Of a DNA stretch of 6,809 bases, positions 6,738 through 6,809 are shown piece after piece (position 1 is the first letter of the stretch; every line of letters starts with the position of its first letter). Made by a program: the position numbers and the translations under genes. A model generated the notes under the pieces. The model worked only from the letters and a program-made list of their open reading frames with translations, had not been told where the DNA came from and did no database searches. Origin of the DNA: CAYURR01 sp964446745 (lineage in GTDB: Bacteria; Bacillota; Clostridia; Lachnospirales; WQUN01); contig CAYURR010000162.1 of the NCBI GenBank assembly GCA_964446745.1, forward strand, positions 1-6,809. The letters run 5' to 3'.

Positions 6738-6809
6738 TGCCATATGTAGCTGATAATAGCAGCCTATGCGTTTTTCACTGCCATATATTTATTCCTTGTG
6801 CACGTATTA

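Larger units (their letters stand above)
6699..6809 (-). promoter_or_regulatory. Upstream region of the chemoreceptor; promoter not clearly resolved
   Basis: These 111 bases hold no convincing gene and must contain the receptor's leader, and probably its promoter if this is a single-gene unit. On the - strand TATTAT (6758-6753) could be a -10 box, but no good TTGACA-like box lies 16-18 bases before it. A motility-sigma-like pair, TAAA (6791-6788) and CGCATAG (6770-6764), is only a partial match with a 17-base gap. The assignment as a promoter region is by position. Confidence 0.4.

Noticed and set aside
6764..6791. Motility sigma (SigD/FliA-like) promoter for the chemoreceptor: TAAA and CGCATAG on the - strand
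   Set aside because: The second box matches CCGATAT at only 4 of 7 positions and the gap is 17 bases where about 15 is expected; too weak to call as a feature, so it is mentioned only in the upstream-region entry.
1..6809. CRISPR array, insertion sequence, tRNA/rRNA gene, riboswitch or phage remnant
   Set aside because: No regularly spaced DNA repeats, transposase-like frame, terminal inverted repeats or tRNA-like cloverleaf were seen; coding density is nearly complete and the genes look chromosomal.

Overview
The window reads as chromosomal DNA of a Gram-positive, probably clostridial (Bacillota) bacterium. The main reason is the tilS-hpt-ftsH gene order, which is characteristic of Bacillota. 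Strong GGAGG-type ribosome binding sites, a TTG start on ftsH and a methyl-accepting protein with tandem HAMP_2-like repeats agree with this. Genus cannot be fixed from the sequence alone.

Layout: on the + strand there is the 3' end of tilS (to 194), then hpt (225-755), ftsH (775-2712) and an acyl-CoA synthetase (2738-4414). Gaps are 30, 19 and 25 bp, each carrying little more than a Shine-Dalgarno site, so the four genes are probably one transcription unit whose promoter lies left of the window. A symmetrical hairpin at 4416-4462 flanked by A5 and T5 closes the unit. It also ends the convergent gene on the - strand, a methyl-accepting chemotaxis protein (6698 down to 4482). The 111 bases right of that gene hold its leader and presumably its promoter.

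The + strand genes are housekeeping in character: tRNA-Ile lysidine formation, purine salvage and membrane protein quality control. The acyl-CoA synthetase is the accessory member; it resembles the ACSF2-type fatty acyl-CoA ligases and is not part of the usual tilS-hpt-ftsH neighbourhood. The chemoreceptor is a separate unit with no other chemotaxis genes in view. Its standout feature is a run of six HAMP or HAMP-like units at a very regular 44-46 residue period between the membrane and the signalling hairpin.

I do not see a new multi-gene system here: no mobile element, CRISPR array, RNA gene or defence cassette. The points most worth a second look are the poly-HAMP receptor, the 10-bp-period direct repeat in its leader, the Cys-rich TilS tail and the placement of the acyl-CoA synthetase behind ftsH. 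There is no gene-free stretch longer than about 110 bases.
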